A stretch of DNA of 64,000 nt. Origin: Microvirga zambiensis WSM3693. GTDB taxonomy: Bacteria; Pseudomonadota; Alphaproteobacteria; Rhizobiales; Beijerinckiaceae. Positions 46,014 to 53,735 of the stretch are shown piece by piece. The translations under genes were made by a program, and so were the position numbers. The stretch's first letter is position 1, and the number at the start of each line of letters is the position of its first letter. The notes under the pieces were generated by a model. The model worked only from the letters and a program-made list of their open reading frames with translations, had not been told where the DNA came from and did no database searches. The DNA is taken from the NCBI RefSeq assembly GCF_016735695.1, contig NZ_JAERQD010000031.1:1-64000 (forward strand), read 5' to 3'.

Positions 46014-46772
46014 TCAGGCGCGGATGCGCCTCTTGATCAGCGCGGAACCGGGCACGAGATCCATGTCCCGCTGGTTCGTGAGCGCCCATTCCAGATTGCG
46101 GTGAGCGATGCGCGCATGCTCCCGCATGATGGCTTCCGCCCGGCTTCCCTCCCGCCGTTCGATGGCGCTGAGGACGCAGCGATGCTGGTCCTGCGCGACG
46201 GTCAGGATATGATGCAGCTCCGGCGAGCGCGACTGTACCGGAACGAGAGCGCTCGGCGAAGCAAAGGGCAGCGCATTGGCCCGTTCGAGCTGCCGCGCCA
46301 GGGTCGGGCTGTCCGCCATGGCGAGAAGGATCCGGTGAAACTGCGCATTCAGTTCCACATATTGCAGAAGGTCGATCTCGATCCGCTCCTGTCGAACCAC
46401 GTCGTCAATGGCATCGAGAATATCAGCGGCATTGCGCAGGTCGGTCCGGCTCGCCCCATGCTCGGCGGCAAAGCGCGCGGCCACTCCTTCCAGGGTGCCG
46501 CGAATCTCGATCGCCTCGTAGACTTCTTTCTCCGAGAAGGCCTTGACCGCAAAACCGCCGGACGGAATGGCCTCCAGCAGACCTTCCTCCTCGAGCCGGA
46601 CGAGGGCCATGCGGACCGGGGTCCGTGACACGCCGAGACGTTCGACCATCTGCAGTTCGGATACGCGCTCGCCGGGATTGAGTTCGCCGCGAAGCACGAG
46701 CTCGCGCAGGGCGAGCTGGGCCTTCACCGTCTGGGAAAGCGAGCGGTCGCTGACCTTGTCCACGCTCATCAC
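46014..46772 (-). CDS. GntR-family (FCD/FadR-type) regulator, VanR-like
   Basis: 252 residues: an N-terminal winged helix (about 10-80, with ELNPGERVSELQMVERLGVSRTPVRMALVRLEEEGL-like features) and a helical FCD ligand-binding domain with His/Asp/Glu metal-type residues. Its start overlaps vanB by 4 bases, so it is made from the vanillate operon itself. It is probably the repressor acting on the TGTATACA sites before vanA. The VanR label is by context. Confidence 0.88.
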   Translation of the reverse strand: MMSVDKVSDRSLSQTVKAQLALRELVLRGELNPGERVSELQMVERLGVSRTPVRMALVRLEEEGLLEAIPSGGFAVKAFSEKEVYEAIEIRGTLEGVAARFAAEHGASRTDLRNAADILDAIDDVVRQERIEIDLLQYVELNAQFHRILLAMADSPTLARQLERANALPFASPSALVPVQSRSPELHHILTVAQDQHRCVLSAIERREGSRAEAIMREHARIAHRNLEWALTNQRDMDLVPGSALIKRRIRA

Positions 46773-47743
46773 GCTGCCCTGTCCGCGGTATCGATGGTGA
46801 TGCTGCCCCCTGCGACCCGCGAGACGCAGGTGCAGAGTTTGGCATTGGCAGCCTTCTCCTCGTCATTGAAGAACACATCCCGGTGGTCGACAATACCGTC
46901 GACGTCGAGAATATGCAGCGCACACAACCCGCATTCGCCGCGCCGGCAATCCGAGATCATGGCGATTCCGGCTGTTTCGAGGGCGTCCAGCATGGTCTGG
47001 TTCTGCGGCACGTCGACCACGAGGTTGAGGCGCGGGATGTTGACCCTGAAGGGCTGCGAGGCGAAGCGCCCGCTATTGCCGAACGTCTCGAACCGCAGCT
47101 GCTCGACCGGGCGGCCGCTCTGCTGCCAGGCTCTCTTTGCCGCCTCCAGCATGCCGATGGGGCCGCAGACGTAGAGTTCCCCACCAGGGACAAGCCTAGC
47201 GATCTCGGCGTCGAGATCGACCCGCTGCCCGTCCTCATCGACGAACATCTGCAGCCTTTCGCCGATGCGTTCCCGCAATTCGTCGGCCAGCGCCATGTCC
47301 GCCCGGCTGCGGCAGGCATAGAGCACCCGGAAATCGGCCTCGATCTCGGCGAGAGCCAGGGCCATCGTGAAGATCGGCGTGATGCCGATGCCGCCAGCCA
47401 GCAGCAGATATTCCGGCCGGTTGCGCCCGAGATCGAAATGGTTGCCCGGTGTCGAGATGGTGAGATGGGCGCCGGGAGCCAAGCTCCACATATAGGCCGA
47501 GCCGCCGCGGCTGTCGCCGAGGAGTTTGACCGCGATCCGGTACATGCCATCGGTGCACGGGCCGACGATCGAATAGGACCGCACGTCCGGCCGGCTGCCG
47601 ATCTGCACCGTCACATTGATGTGGCTGCCTGCCTTCGGGACCACGAAGTCTCCCGAGGGCTCGATCTCGAAGAGCCGGATATCACGGGTGAGATCCCGCG
47701 TCCGGATGAGCTTCGCAGAGCGCCATTCGATTTGCTCGGCCAT
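46769..47743 (-). CDS. vanB: vanillate O-demethylase reductase-type oxidoreductase
   Basis: 324 residues, class IA reductase: an FMN-binding barrel (RSYSIVG), an NAD domain (LLLAGGIGITPIFTMA, YVCGPIGMLEAA) and a C-terminal plant-type 2Fe-2S ferredoxin domain with C-X4-C-X2-C (CRRGECGLC) and a later Cys in LCTCVS. It passes electrons from NADH to the VanA oxygenase. It ends 4 bases inside the regulator gene and begins 9 bases after vanA. Confidence 0.93.
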   Translation of the reverse strand: MAEQIEWRSAKLIRTRDLTRDIRLFEIEPSGDFVVPKAGSHINVTVQIGSRPDVRSYSIVGPCTDGMYRIAVKLLGDSRGGSAYMWSLAPGAHLTISTPGNHFDLGRNRPEYLLLAGGIGITPIFTMALALAEIEADFRVLYACRSRADMALADELRERIGERLQMFVDEDGQRVDLDAEIARLVPGGELYVCGPIGMLEAAKRAWQQSGRPVEQLRFETFGNSGRFASQPFRVNIPRLNLVVDVPQNQTMLDALETAGIAMISDCRRGECGLCALHILDVDGIVDHRDVFFNDEEKAANAKLCTCVSRVAGGSITIDTADRAA

Positions 47744-47752
47744 CGTTGGATC

Positions 47753-48835
47753 TTACTCGGCCGCCTGGCTCGGAACGTGAGGCCGCGGACCGTGCTCATC
47801 GGCCAGCATCCCATCGATCAACTTACGGGCCCAGAGCGCACCGGCATCGATGTTGAGGTTGTAGAACGGCATGCGCGGATTTCTGTCGATGGCGATCTGC
47901 TGCGCCTCGAGAACTGTGTGGTCCTGGTCGTAGACGCCCTTGCCCTCGTTCACATGCGCCTTGTTGATGTCGCGCGTGAGCTGCTCGTCATCCGTCCTGA
48001 ACGTCCGCACGAAGTTCCAGAAATAGTGGCAGGACTTGTCCGTCTCCGGCGTGATCGCCGCGAGAAAGGCGCCGTTGACGCCCTGGGAACGGTCGCCCTC
48101 GGGCGCACCGGTTCCCGTCACGGCGACGCCCACGTCGCCCACAACCGTCGAGGGCGCCTGGAAATAGATGATCTGCCACCGGTCCACATGCTCGCCGGGC
48201 CGGTTCAGCTGCTTGGCCCAGAACGGCGGCGGCTCGATGTTCTTCATCCAGCGCGTGACGGTCGCCGTACGTTCCGTATGCGTCACGTCGAAGGGCGTGC
48301 TGGTGATGGCCTCGTCGCCGATGCTGCCGGCATGGACGTAAGTCTCGTGCGTCAGGTCCATCAGGTTGTCGATCACGAGGCGGTAGTCGCATTTGAGGCT
48401 GTAGAAAGTGCCGCCCTCGCCGACCCATTCGGTACCGTCGTTCCAGTGGAAATCGGGGATCTTGGCCGGATCGGCCAGAGCGGGATCTCCGGGCCAGATC
48501 CAGACGAGGCGATGGCGCTCGGCAACCGGGTAGGAACGGACGCAAGCCGAGGGATTGATGGTCTTCTGCGCCGGCATGTAGGTGCAGCGCCCGGCCGAGT
48601 TGAACACGAGCCCGTGGTAGCCGCAGATCACCTGATCGCCTTCGAGGCGGCCCATGGAGAGCGGCAACAGCCGATGCCAGCAGGCGTCTTCGAGCGCGGT
48701 CACCTGACCATCGCTGCGACGGTAGAGAACCACATCCTTGTCGCAGATCGTCCGGGGGGCGAGTTCGTGCGCGATCTCATGGCCCCAGGCCGCGGCGTAC
48801 CAGGCATTGAGGGGAAAGGCATTGGCGTGCGTCAT
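47753..48835 (-). CDS. vanA: vanillate O-demethylase oxygenase-type Rieske protein
   Basis: 360 residues. The Rieske 2Fe-2S motif C-X-H...C-X2-H is at CWHRLLPL and CGYHGLVF (about residues 52-76), and the mononuclear iron site is at DNLMDLTHETYVH (2 His plus a downstream Asp). N-terminal FPLNAWYAAAWGHEI is typical of VanA. The enzyme demethylates vanillate to protocatechuate, releasing formaldehyde. Related substrates such as syringate are possible. It is the first gene of a roughly 8.6-kb operon. Confidence 0.9.
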   Translation of the reverse strand: MTHANAFPLNAWYAAAWGHEIAHELAPRTICDKDVVLYRRSDGQVTALEDACWHRLLPLSMGRLEGDQVICGYHGLVFNSAGRCTYMPAQKTINPSACVRSYPVAERHRLVWIWPGDPALADPAKIPDFHWNDGTEWVGEGGTFYSLKCDYRLVIDNLMDLTHETYVHAGSIGDEAITSTPFDVTHTERTATVTRWMKNIEPPPFWAKQLNRPGEHVDRWQIIYFQAPSTVVGDVGVAVTGTGAPEGDRSQGVNGAFLAAITPETDKSCHYFWNFVRTFRTDDEQLTRDINKAHVNEGKGVYDQDHTVLEAQQIAIDRNPRMPFYNLNIDAGALWARKLIDGMLADEHGPRPHVPSQAAE

Positions 48836-48855
48836 CTTTTTCTCCCTGATACAGA

Positions 48856-48865
48856 CTGTATACAG
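48856..48865. promoter_or_regulatory. GntR-type operator candidate, site 1
   Basis: CTGTATACAG is a perfect 10-base palindrome 20 bases upstream of the vanA start codon. TGTATACA fits the FadR-subfamily pattern TNGTnnnACNA in its half-site spacing. The same octamer recurs at 48942-48949. The vanR-like gene is three genes downstream in the same operon, so autoregulation is likely. Confidence 0.6.
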
Positions 48866-48940
48866 GTCGCGGCGCGAGGCAACTATACTTGCGGCTAATT
48901 CGCGACCGGATGCACAAAAAGCGAAGCGTGAGCGTTAAAT

Positions 48941-48950
48941 CTGTATACAT
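48941..48950. promoter_or_regulatory. GntR-type operator candidate, site 2
   Basis: CTGTATACAT shares TGTATACA with site 1. The two sites are 85 bases apart, close to eight helical turns, which would allow a looped or cooperative repressor complex. On the - strand the site lies upstream of vanA and immediately downstream of the livK copy 2 terminator T-run. Confidence 0.5.
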
Positions 48951-48981
48951 AAAAAGAGGCGCCGTCTTGCAACAGCGCCTC
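48951..48981 (-). terminator. Rho-independent terminator after livK copy 2
   Basis: On the - strand, GAGGCGC (48981-48975) pairs with GCGCCTC (48962-48956) across a 12-base loop and is followed by TTTTT (48955-48951). It lies 17 bases after the livK copy 2 stop codon, closing the ligAB-containing transcript before the vanA promoter. Confidence 0.85.
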
Positions 48982-48997
48982 AGTCACGATTCGATGC

Positions 48998-50173
48998 TCA
49001 GTTGGACTTCGCTGCCTTCACCGGATCCTTGACGTTCTGCGTCGTGGCGAACTCCACATTGTAAAGCTCGCCGTCCTTGCGCTCGACCTTGCGGACATAG
49101 ACGTTCTGGATGATGTCGCGGGTCTGCGGATCGATGGAGACGGGACCGCGCGGGCTCGTCCAGCTCATGCCTTTCATGGCGTCGATCAGCGCCTGCCCGC
49201 CCTCGCCGTTGGTCTTCTTCAGGCCCTCGTAGATCAGGTGCATGCCGTCGTAGCCGCCGACAGCCATGAAGTTCGGACGCATGCCGTTATTGGCCTTTCT
49301 GAAGGCCTCGACGAACGCCTTGTTTTCCGGGCTGTCATGGGCTGCCGAGTAGTGATGTGATGTCACGGCGCCGAGCGCCACGTCGCCGATGCTGTTGAGC
49401 AGATCGTCATCCGTGACGCTGCCTTCCGCGAGGAAGCGGATGCCGCTCTTGTCGAGGCCACGCTCTACGAACTGCTTCATGAACTGCGAACCGACGCCCG
49501 AAGGCACGAAGGCCAGAAGCGCATCGGGCTTGGCGTCGGCCACCTTCTGCAGGAAGGGCGAGAAGTCCGGGTTCGCGAGCGGAACACGCAGGTTCTCCAC
49601 CTGCCCGCCGGCCTTGGTGAAGGTCTCGGTGAACGCCTTCTCCACATCGATGCCCGGACCATAGTCGGAAACGATGGTGACGACGCGCTTGAGACCCTCC
49701 TTCGCCGCCCATTGGGCAAGAGGAACGGTAGCTTGCGCGGCCGTGAAGCTCGAGCGAACGATGAAGGGCGATTGCTCGGTAATGATCGAGGTCGCGGCCG
49801 CCATCACCACCTCCGGCACCTTCGCCTGCGTGGCGAGCGGCGCCGTCGCCAGGGCCAGCGGCGTGAGCCCGAAACCGGCAAGGACCGTGACCTTGTCCTG
49901 GACAATCAGCTCCTGGGCGAGGCGCTTGGTGACGTCGGCGGTGCCGGTATCGTCCTTGACGATCAGCTGGATCTTCTTGCCCGCGACCGTATCGCCCTTC
50001 TGCTGCATATAGAGCTTCGCCGCCGCCTCGATCTGGCGTCCGGTCGAGGCGAAGGGCCCGGTCATCGGCAGGATCAGGCCGATCTTCAGCGTCTCCTGCG
50101 CCATCGCCGCCCCACCCAAGGCGAGCATGGCGGCGGCTGCTCCTGCAGCACTCAACAATGTCCGTCGTAGCAT
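48998..50173 (-). CDS. periplasmic binding protein, LivK-like (copy 2)
   Basis: 391 residues, the same length as copy 1 at 44797-45972 and by eye about 85-90% identical. Differences cluster around residues 105-165 and 240-255, including SFTAAQATVPLAQW against SFTLPQATVPMADW, and RFLAEGSV against KLIGPGDV. This suggests a shifted ligand range. It has a signal peptide ending near MAQETLK. It has no permease of its own nearby and probably shares LivHMGF. It is the last gene before the terminator. Confidence 0.92.
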   Translation of the reverse strand: MLRRTLLSAAGAAAAMLALGGAAMAQETLKIGLILPMTGPFASTGRQIEAAAKLYMQQKGDTVAGKKIQLIVKDDTGTADVTKRLAQELIVQDKVTVLAGFGLTPLALATAPLATQAKVPEVVMAAATSIITEQSPFIVRSSFTAAQATVPLAQWAAKEGLKRVVTIVSDYGPGIDVEKAFTETFTKAGGQVENLRVPLANPDFSPFLQKVADAKPDALLAFVPSGVGSQFMKQFVERGLDKSGIRFLAEGSVTDDDLLNSIGDVALGAVTSHHYSAAHDSPENKAFVEAFRKANNGMRPNFMAVGGYDGMHLIYEGLKKTNGEGGQALIDAMKGMSWTSPRGPVSIDPQTRDIIQNVYVRKVERKDGELYNVEFATTQNVKDPVKAAKSN

Positions 50174-50255
50174 TCTCTTTCCTCCCTTATGAAACTCCCC
50201 GCCTCCTTTTGGATGCGTCTGACGGCATCCCTTTCAGGAAGCAGGAAGGAAATGG

Positions 50256-51278
50256 TTATTCAGGCTTGATGCCCGTGCGTTTCACCAGGTCACCCCAGCG
50301 CACCATCTCCTTGGAGATGTGATCGCGGAATTCGGCAGGCGTGTTGGTCCACACCTCGGCGCCCTCCAGCGACAGACGCTCGGCGATCTCAGGCGCGGCC
50401 ATCGCCGTCCTGATCTCCGTGTTGAGTTTGTCCACCACCGTTTGAGGCGTGCCGGCCGGCACCAGGATGCCGTACCATTGCGACGCTTCGAATCCGGGAA
50501 AGCCCGACTCCGCTACGGTGGGAACGTTCGGAGCACTCTTGAGGCGCGACGACCCGGAAACCGCAAGCGCCCGCATCGAGCCGGCCTCCACATGCTGCAG
50601 CAGGTTCGGCGCCCCCGTGAAGGTAAGCTGCACACGACCGCCGAGAAGATCGGTCACCGCCGGCGCGGTGCCGCGATAGGGAACGTGGGTCAGGCTCATG
50701 CCCGTCCGGTCGGCAAGCGCGACCATCGCGATATGGGCCGCGCTGCCGATGCCGCCGGAGGCGTAGTTCAGCTTTCCGGGGTTCGCCTTGGCGTAATCGA
50801 TGAGTTCCTGCAACGTCTTTGCCGGCACGTCCGGATGGACGACAAGCATGTTGTGCACGTTCGCGATGCCGCTGACCGGCTCGAAGCTCTTCATCGGATC
50901 GTAGGGCAGCTTCGGGTAGAGGGCCGGATTGACCGCAAAGGTGCCGATATGGCCCATGACCAGGGTATGGCCGTCCGCGGCGGCGCGAGCGACGGAACCC
51001 ACACCGACCGAGCCGCCGGCGCCCGGGCGGGATTCGACGATGACCGGATATTTGAGCGCGCCCTCGAGCCGCTGCCCGAGAAGCCTTGCCAGAATGTCGG
51101 TCGATCCGCCGGGCGTGAACGGGACGACGAGAAGGATGTTCTGGCTCGGATAGGCCTGTGCGGAGACGCTTATGGAATAGGTCGCTGCCATACCGAAGGC
51201 GGTGGCACCCATCAGGAAATGGCGGCGCGTCATGCCGGATGCCGGAGTCAAAGCCCCCAGGTCTTTTTGTGTCGTCAC
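50256..51278 (-). CDS. Bug-type (tripartite tricarboxylate transporter) binding protein 1
   Basis: 340 residues of the TctC/Bug family: YPSQNILLVVPFTPGGSTDILAR start, GHIGTFAVNPALY, and TVAESGFPGFEASQWYGI. The N terminus TRRHFLMGATAFG is a twin-arginine-type signal, uncommon but known in the family. Ligands are usually carboxylates. The TctA/TctB membrane partners are not in the window. It lies between the YciI-like gene and livK copy 2. Confidence 0.88.
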   Translation of the reverse strand: MTTQKDLGALTPASGMTRRHFLMGATAFGMAATYSISVSAQAYPSQNILLVVPFTPGGSTDILARLLGQRLEGALKYPVIVESRPGAGGSVGVGSVARAAADGHTLVMGHIGTFAVNPALYPKLPYDPMKSFEPVSGIANVHNMLVVHPDVPAKTLQELIDYAKANPGKLNYASGGIGSAAHIAMVALADRTGMSLTHVPYRGTAPAVTDLLGGRVQLTFTGAPNLLQHVEAGSMRALAVSGSSRLKSAPNVPTVAESGFPGFEASQWYGILVPAGTPQTVVDKLNTEIRTAMAAPEIAERLSLEGAEVWTNTPAEFRDHISKEMVRWGDLVKRTGIKPE

Positions 51279-51347
51279 TTGTGTCTTCCTCCCGAAGTCT
51301 TCGGCCCGGGCTTCTTGAGCGACCCGGAGCCTCTGTCTATGAAACTG

Positions 51348-51662
51348 CTAGGGCGTCATGGGGTCGATCCGATGCGCCTGCAACCGCGAGGCGAGCGCGG
51401 TGATCTCGATAGCCTCGACGAGGCCCGCCAGAGCATAGGGGTCGCTCTCGGCGAAGGCCTGCGCCGCCTCTCGCGAAGGTGCTTCCAGAATGCCGAAATT
51501 GCCATTCGGTGCCTCGCCGTCGTCCTCGGTCAGAGCGCTGCCGATCAGCACCCGAACCAATCCACCGCCGCCCGAAGCGACATGCTGGCGGTGTGCATCC
51601 CGATGTTGTTCGCGTAGCGCCGGTGCATCGCGCCGGTGACGGCAGGTCATGAGCCAGTACAT
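51348..51662 (-). CDS. YciI-like small protein
   Basis: 104 residues from the ATG at 51662, 4 bases after ligB. YWLMTCRHRRDAPALREQHRDAHRQHV and the later AFAESDPYALAGLV match the YciI/muconolactone-isomerase-like ferredoxin fold; the conserved SDPY/DPF segment and a His near residue 27 may form the active site. In other catabolic operons YciI-like proteins act as isomerases or dehalogenases; the reaction here is unknown. It could be the tautomerase missing from the pathway, but that is speculative. Confidence 0.8.
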   Translation of the reverse strand: MYWLMTCRHRRDAPALREQHRDAHRQHVASGGGGLVRVLIGSALTEDDGEAPNGNFGILEAPSREAAQAFAESDPYALAGLVEAIEITALASRLQAHRIDPMTP

Positions 51663-51666
51663 GGCG

Positions 51667-52533
51667 TCAGGCAGCCGCTGCCGAGGCGGCATCCGCCCGG
51701 TTTTCCATGACGATCATGCCGGCTCCGGTCATGGAGGCCGGCACGAAGTAGTGCTTGTGTCGGACGACCACGTCGGGGTCCATCGCCCCGCGCATGACAA
51801 GCCACATCATGAGCTCGGCCCCTTCGCTGCCGAACATCTCGACATATTGCTCCCGCGACATCCCGGCGAGCTTGTCGGGGTTGTCGGCTATGTCATTCAA
51901 GAACGCCTGATCCGCCTCCGGATTGACGAAGCCGGCGCGAGCGCCCTGGAGTTGATGAGACAGGCCGCCGGTGCCGAGAATGACGAAACGCTCGTCGCTG
52001 TCATAGCTCTCGATGGCCTTTCGAAGCACGCGGCCCATCTCATAGCACCGGCTCGGGAGCGGAATCGGATACTGGATCACGTTGACGAAGATCGGCACCA
52101 CCTTCACCGGCCATGCGTCGGGCTTGCCCCAGAACAGTTCCATCGGAACCTGCAAGCCGTGATCGACCTCGATCTCCTGGCAGATCATCGGGTCGAAGCG
52201 GTTCTCGACCAGCGTGTCGATGAAATGCCAGGAGAAGTCGACCTCCCCTTTGAAGGGCGCGATGGCGCGCGGCCCCCAGCCCTCGTCGACCGGGCGGTAT
52301 TCCTCCGCGCAGCCCACGGCGAAAGTCGGCACCTTGTCGAGGAAGAACGTGTTGCCGTGATCGTTGAAGATCACCACGGCAACGTCGGGCTTGTGCCGCT
52401 TCACCCATTCCTGGCCGGGAATGTAGCCGTCGAAGAAGGCTTTCCAATCGGGTGTATCCCGCAACCCCTTGTCGAGAGCCGCACCGATCGAGGGAACATG
52501 CGATGTTCCAAGGCCGCCAATGAGCTTTGCCAT
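51667..52533 (-). CDS. ligB: protocatechuate 4,5-dioxygenase beta subunit
   Basis: Class III extradiol dioxygenase, 288 residues from the ATG at 52533; longer in-frame sequence overlaps the ligA end. Iron ligands of the LigB family are seen as His12 in GTSHVPSIG and His in FNDHGN, with the catalytic His in GTGGLSHQL. It opens the protocatechuate ring between C4 and C5 to 4-carboxy-2-hydroxymuconate-6-semialdehyde. It follows ligA by 2 bases and pairs with it. Confidence 0.92.
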   Translation of the reverse strand: MAKLIGGLGTSHVPSIGAALDKGLRDTPDWKAFFDGYIPGQEWVKRHKPDVAVVIFNDHGNTFFLDKVPTFAVGCAEEYRPVDEGWGPRAIAPFKGEVDFSWHFIDTLVENRFDPMICQEIEVDHGLQVPMELFWGKPDAWPVKVVPIFVNVIQYPIPLPSRCYEMGRVLRKAIESYDSDERFVILGTGGLSHQLQGARAGFVNPEADQAFLNDIADNPDKLAGMSREQYVEMFGSEGAELMMWLVMRGAMDPDVVVRHKHYFVPASMTGAGMIVMENRADAASAAAA

Positions 52534-52535
52534 TC

Positions 52536-53636
52536 TTATTTCTTCCCTAAACGGTCGCGCAGGAAATCCGCATGTTCCATGCCCGCCTGATGGGCGCCGA
52601 TCTCCGTGATCCGCACCGGATCGACGGCCGAGATCTTGAGAATAAAGAAGAGGTTTCCGCCAAGGCGTACCATCTCCTGCCAATTGCGCGTCATCACCGC
52701 GTCCTTCTCCTCGGAGGTGAGGCCAAAGCGGTCGAGATAGGCGCTCTCGTCCTGCTTGAACGCTTCCCGGTTGGCGGGATCGCCGAGGCCCATGGCCATC
52801 TTGTTGATGCGGTATCCGCGCAGCGACCGCTTGCGGTCGAACAAAGGTGTATCCGGAATGCGATCCGGCGCGGCCTCTTCGTCCATCGGCTCTTCTCTCC
52901 CTGTCGCGACGCCATGGGTGTCGTCGTTCTTGTTCCCGAAACCAAGGAAACGCAGCAGAGCCTGTGAGACCTGCTCGGGCTGCTCCACCAGGGACATGTG
53001 CCCGCTATCTTCGATCACCACGAGTTCGGCCTCAGGGATCAGCGCCGCCATCTCCTCATGCTGGGCCAGCGGGCTCCAGCGATCCTGCCGTCCCACCATC
53101 ACCAGAGTCGGACAGGCGATCTGCGCAAGGCCAAGCCGGGCATTCGGGCGATCGAGGAGCGCCTTGATCTGGCGCTGGTGCTGCTCGGGCGAGGCCCGCA
53201 GAACCATGTCCTTGAGTGGGGCAAGCAGTGCCTCGTCCGCGACCCGTTCCAGATGAACCATCGGCGGCAGCCACGTGTCCGCCAGGGCTTCCATGCCCTC
53301 GGCGAAAGCGAGATCGACTAGCTCCCGCCGTTTCTCTTGCTCGCCATCCCGGCGTGGGTCGATGCCGGTATCGATCAGCACCAGCTTCGTGATGCGTTCC
53401 GGAGCCAGGCGGACCATTTCCATCGCGACGCGGGCGCCCATGGAATGTCCGATCGCGACCAGCGGGCCATCCGCGAGGGCCAACGCCGAGCGGGCCATGG
53501 CCTCGATGGAATCGAGTTGGGAGAAGTCCCCGATGCGCACATCCGCATAGGGCTCCAGCGCCTTCCTCTGCGCGTCCCACATACTGGCATCGCAGAGAAG
53601 TCCCGGCAGCAGGACGATGGTCGGCCGTTTGCTCAT
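52536..53636 (-). CDS. alpha/beta hydrolase fused in frame to LigA (protocatechuate 4,5-dioxygenase alpha)
   Basis: One uninterrupted frame of 366 residues from the ATG at 53636. Residues 1-250 are an alpha/beta hydrolase with the nucleophile elbow GHSMG, LLPGLLCD oxyanion loop, an Asp in GRQDRW and His in DSGHMS. Residues 251-366 are LigA (RSLRGYRINKMAMGL, LTSEEKDAVMTRNW, GGNLFFILKISAVD). The LigA part could also start separately at the ATG at 52886, which has a purine-rich GGGAGAGAAGAG stretch before it. No stop separates the two domains. The hydrolase substrate is unknown. Confidence 0.85.
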   Translation of the reverse strand: MSKRPTIVLLPGLLCDASMWDAQRKALEPYADVRIGDFSQLDSIEAMARSALALADGPLVAIGHSMGARVAMEMVRLAPERITKLVLIDTGIDPRRDGEQEKRRELVDLAFAEGMEALADTWLPPMVHLERVADEALLAPLKDMVLRASPEQHQRQIKALLDRPNARLGLAQIACPTLVMVGRQDRWSPLAQHEEMAALIPEAELVVIEDSGHMSLVEQPEQVSQALLRFLGFGNKNDDTHGVATGREEPMDEEAAPDRIPDTPLFDRKRSLRGYRINKMAMGLGDPANREAFKQDESAYLDRFGLTSEEKDAVMTRNWQEMVRLGGNLFFILKISAVDPVRITEIGAHQAGMEHADFLRDRLGKK

Positions 53637-53679
53637 TGATCCCTGTATCCAGCCTGGCTCCAAAGATGGGCCAGGGCGT

Positions 53680-53703
53680 AAACATGAAGCAAATGGTTTG
53701 TTT
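53680..53703. promoter_or_regulatory. LysR-type operator candidate, site a
   Basis: AAACATGAAGCAAATGGTTT (53680-53699) is identical over 20 bases with site b at 55775-55794. It continues as GTTT, so CAAATGGTTTGTTT is shared with site c. It lies 44 bases upstream of the hydrolase-ligA start. Confidence 0.65.
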
Positions 53704-53706
53704 TTC

Positions 53707-53724
53707 GGGATTTATGAAAATCCC
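53707..53724. other. short hairpin between transcription units
   Basis: GGGATTT (53707-53713) and AAATCCC (53718-53724) form a perfect 7-base stem with loop ATGA. It lies 12 bases beyond the end of Bug protein gene 2. On the - strand it is followed by GAAAAA and not by T residues, so it is a weak terminator candidate; its closeness to site a may instead involve regulation. Confidence 0.4.
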
Positions 53725-53735
53725 TCATGAATTGG

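Noticed and set aside
46883..48898. 671-residue + strand open frame
   Set aside because: Antisense to vanB and vanA, both of which have full catalytic motifs.
50196..50236. Terminator hairpin GGATGC/GCATCC between Bug protein 1 and livK copy 2
   Set aside because: Short stem and no T-run on the - strand; the two genes are more likely cotranscribed.
51667..52683. Longer LigB start at 52683
   Set aside because: The extra 50 residues overlap the ligA coding end in another frame and are not like LigB; the ATG at 52533 fits the conserved N terminus.
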